A stretch of 24,351 nucleotides of DNA from a virus: IMG/VR virus record IMGVR_UViG_3300010883_000450, positions 1-24,351 of that record, one strand, 5' to 3'. This document shows positions 23,158 to 24,351 of the stretch, one piece after another. Position numbers and translations under genes: made by a program. The notes beneath the pieces were generated by a model. That model saw only the letters and a list, made by a program, of their open reading frames with translations. It made no database searches and was not told where the DNA came from. The first letter of the stretch is position 1. Each line of letters starts with the position of its first letter.

Positions 23158-23189
23158 GGTAAGAGTCTTAATAAGCCTCCTCTCTTACC
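23158..23189 (-). terminator. Imperfect hairpin after the tail tube gene (attenuator or terminator)
   Basis: Perfect 8-bp arms GGTAAGAG (23158-23165) and CTCTTACC (23182-23189) flank a 16-nt loop that can itself form a small stem. It lies about 31 bp after the tail tube stop and 26 bp before the chaperone start. No U run follows, so partial termination or mRNA 3'-end protection is as likely as full termination. Confidence 0.5.
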
Positions 23190-23219
23190 CCTATTTAAAT
23201 AACTATGAATTATTTAGTA

Positions 23220-23660
23220 TTAAGCCATTACTACTTTAGTAAGCTCTCCAGTTCCTTTAAGAGAACAAGAGTAAGTAATGTTATCATCTGAGCTACGAGC
23301 TACCTCGAAAGACTCAATGAAAGCAGATCCACTCCAACCAAGAAGGTCACCAGTAGATAATCCTGCTTCAGGACGTGTGAACATAAAAGCAATCTTAGTT
23401 CCAGCTAATGCTAGGTCAGAGAATTGCTCAGTAGATTTACTTGAAGCCACATCATCAAAGTCAGCAAGACCATCAGTAGAGATACTGAAAGTTTTACGAC
23501 CAGAAATCATTTCCTCGAAAGAGTTACTATCTACAGAAGTAACATCAATAAGAGAGTTGTTTACACTTAAAGAAGCAGACATAGAGTGAGCGAACTTTTG
23601 TTCAGATCCAGCAGTGCTGTCAATTGCCAGTGTTAAGGCATTTCCATTTAATAAAGCCAT
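23220..23660 (-). CDS. Major tail tube protein (TP901-1 family)
   Basis: A 146-residue protein with the TP901-1-type tail tube pattern: a starting strand GNALTLAID, AHSMSASLSVNNSLIDVTSVDSN (near 25-47), FEEMISGRKTFSISTDGLADFDD, a central helix region, and a final WSGSAFIESFEV, SCSLKGTGELT segment. Many copies stack as hexameric rings around the tape measure protein to build the tail. Length is typical for the family, though on the short side. It is followed by a hairpin and preceded 12 bp upstream by a small unknown gene; its A-rich leader (ACAAAACAAAATGG) suits strong initiation in Bacteroidota. This is the first recognisable structural gene of the tail operon. Confidence 0.85.
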   Translation of the reverse strand: MALLNGNALTLAIDSTAGSEQKFAHSMSASLSVNNSLIDVTSVDSNSFEEMISGRKTFSISTDGLADFDDVASSKSTEQFSDLALAGTKIAFMFTRPEAGLSTGDLLGWSGSAFIESFEVARSSDDNITYSCSLKGTGELTKVVMA

Positions 23661-23672
23661 TTTGTTTTGTTT

Positions 23673-23885
23673 TTAGTTATTTGTTTTCTTTTTCTTTACT
23701 TTCTTAGGTGCAGCAGGTCTTTCCTCTACTTCCTCATATAATACTGTAATATCAGCTGTTGTGTCTACAGAAGGTTGTTTAGTGAAAACTATATACTTTC
23801 CGTTTACCTCTTCTAAATACATACCAGTTAGTTCAGCGTGCTTCTGAGCATACGCTTCACAGTTAAATACTTTCTTGATTCCCAT
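23673..23885 (-). CDS. Small unknown protein with Lys-rich C-terminus
   Basis: A 70-residue protein I do not recognise. Residues 1-50 look like a small alpha/beta domain (EAYAQKHAELTG helix, then YLEEVNGKYIVFTKQ strands). The end is acidic then strongly basic (YEEVEERPAAPKKVKKKKTNN), suggesting a flexible nucleic-acid or protein contact tail. It starts 3 bp after the previous gene ends and ends 12 bp before the tail tube start, so it is co-transcribed with the tail operon. A minor neck or tail protein is possible, but nothing in the sequence proves it. Confidence 0.55.
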   Translation of the reverse strand: MGIKKVFNCEAYAQKHAELTGMYLEEVNGKYIVFTKQPSVDTTADITVLYEEVEERPAAPKKVKKKKTNN

Positions 23886-23888
23886 AAT

Positions 23889-24107
23889 CTATATCTTATT
23901 AATTTGTCTATGCTTATCCAAAGTGATAGGGTTGTTTACCACACTCTGATTAAGACGTTTCATTTTAATACTTAACTCCTCCATACTGGAGATAAGGCTA
24001 GTCTCAGCTCCTATGAACTGATTATAACCATTAGACCCAATTCTTTTATTGAGTTCCTTTACTTCACTTACTAAGTCCTTTAAGACCACTTCCAACGATG
24101 TCATCAT
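23889..24107 (-). CDS. Small coiled-coil protein of unknown function
   Basis: A 72-residue protein dominated by helix with heptad-like spacing (LEVVLKDLVSEVKELNKRIG, and MEELSIKMKRLNQSV). Either Met1 (24107) or Met2 (24104) could be the start. Its first 44 nt overlap the end of the preceding gene in another frame, a longer overlap than any other in this window. It is tightly followed (3 bp) by the next small gene. An oligomeric accessory protein is likely from the heptads; no family was recognised. Confidence 0.5.
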   Translation of the reverse strand: MMTSLEVVLKDLVSEVKELNKRIGSNGYNQFIGAETSLISSMEELSIKMKRLNQSVVNNPITLDKHRQINKI

Positions 24108-24264
24108 TCTTTACATTCTTTATTGTTAATCCCAGATAATCTATTCTAATCATCATACCAGACCCATCCGAGTTAAGGTCGTACAGTATAATACTCTTGT
24201 CTTCATTCAACGCCTCTACTATGTCACCAGGAGTGTCATCATCAAAGCTATAATAATATTGCAT
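24064..24264 (-). CDS. Small acidic unknown protein, first gene of the visible operon
   Basis: A 66-residue acidic protein, beta-strand rich (QYYYSFDDDTPGDIVEALNE, then KSIILYDL and MIRIDYLGLTI), with no recognisable motif. It is the first complete gene reading from the right edge and is separated from that edge by an 87-bp leader. Its 3' end carries the start of the next gene. Without a homologue I can only say that it is probably translated, because it shares the tight spacing of the operon. Confidence 0.45.
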   Translation of the reverse strand: MQYYYSFDDDTPGDIVEALNEDKSIILYDLNSDGSGMMIRIDYLGLTIKNVKNDDIVGSGLKGLSK

Positions 24265-24351
24265 AAGCCTGTTTTAAAAATCTACTATATTTACAAGGTG
24301 GAATATCAGACACCTATCCACCTACTCAATCACTTTAATACGGGGGGGTGC
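24265..24351 (-). other. Non-coding leader with 7-bp inverted repeat and G/C-rich end
   Basis: All three minus-strand frames reading in from the right edge hit stops within about 30 nt (TAA, TGA, TAG), so any upstream gene ends at once here. The stretch holds a perfect inverted repeat, AGGTGGA at 24296-24302 and TCCACCT at 24317-24323, with a 14-nt spacer. This could be an operator, a weak hairpin terminator of an upstream gene, or chance. The last 11 bases (CGGGGGGGTGC) are unlike the A/T-rich surroundings. I could not identify a Bacteroidota-type promoter with confidence. Confidence 0.4.

Noticed and set aside
23166-23181. AGGAGG on the minus strand as a ribosome binding site for the chaperone gene
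   Set aside because: It lies in the hairpin loop about 40 nt from the ATG at 23131, too far to direct initiation.
1-24351. tRNA genes, integrase, insertion sequences or a replication origin
   Set aside because: No cloverleaf-like sequence, recombinase motif or terminal inverted repeats were seen; almost all bases belong to structural genes.

Overview
This window is the structural half of a tailed double-stranded DNA phage with a long, non-contractile (siphovirus) tail. The organism is inferred, not proven: AT-rich DNA, A/T-rich leaders without convincing Shine-Dalgarno sites ahead of the starts I inspected, a baseplate protein of the type seen in Bacteroidota phages, and BACON-like domains all point to a phage of a Bacteroidota host, plausibly a marine flavobacterium. 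All genes lie on the minus strand and are nearly back to back, so the biological reading order is from high to low coordinates. No tRNA, CRISPR, integrase, lysis or replication gene is visible.

Reading from the right edge: an 87-bp leader with an inverted repeat; three small unknown genes (24264-23673); the tail tube protein (23660-23220) followed by a hairpin; a lambda G/GT-type tail assembly chaperone pair made by -1 frameshifting on GGGAAAG (23131-22383); an HK97 gp10-like protein (22422-22015); the tape measure protein (22015-20150); a 1376-residue baseplate/tail-tip protein with Ig-like repeats and a BACON-like end (20135-16005); and a 507-residue Ser/Thr/Gly-rich protein with the same modules (15983-14460), closed by a UUCG-loop terminator. 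Next come DNA packaging and the head: small and large terminase, portal, prohead protease and HK97-fold major capsid protein (14410-9529), then a second UUCG terminator. The neck follows: head-tail connector, head closure protein and a tail terminator fused to extra surface-type domains (9444-7183).

The left quarter is an adhesion and decoration module. Two proteins share an MPN-x3-IFP N-terminus (7163-6315 and 6249-5887), and a near-identical copy of the capsid-gene terminator separates them. Two very Thr-rich proteins built from decapeptide repeats follow (5885-4602), then a probable GT-B-like glycosyltransferase (4597-3695), a fibre protein (3688-2780), and a large beta-helix tail fibre or tailspike that runs off the left edge (2775-1).

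The most unusual stretch is 5885-3695: two mucin-like repeat proteins directly followed, 4 bp apart in the last case, by the putative glycosyltransferase gene. This suggests, but does not prove, a self-glycosylated virion fibre. Other notable points are the tail-before-packaging module order, the tail terminator fusion, and modules (BACON/Ig-like, GW-type C-terminal domain, MPN anchor) reused among neighbouring virion proteins.
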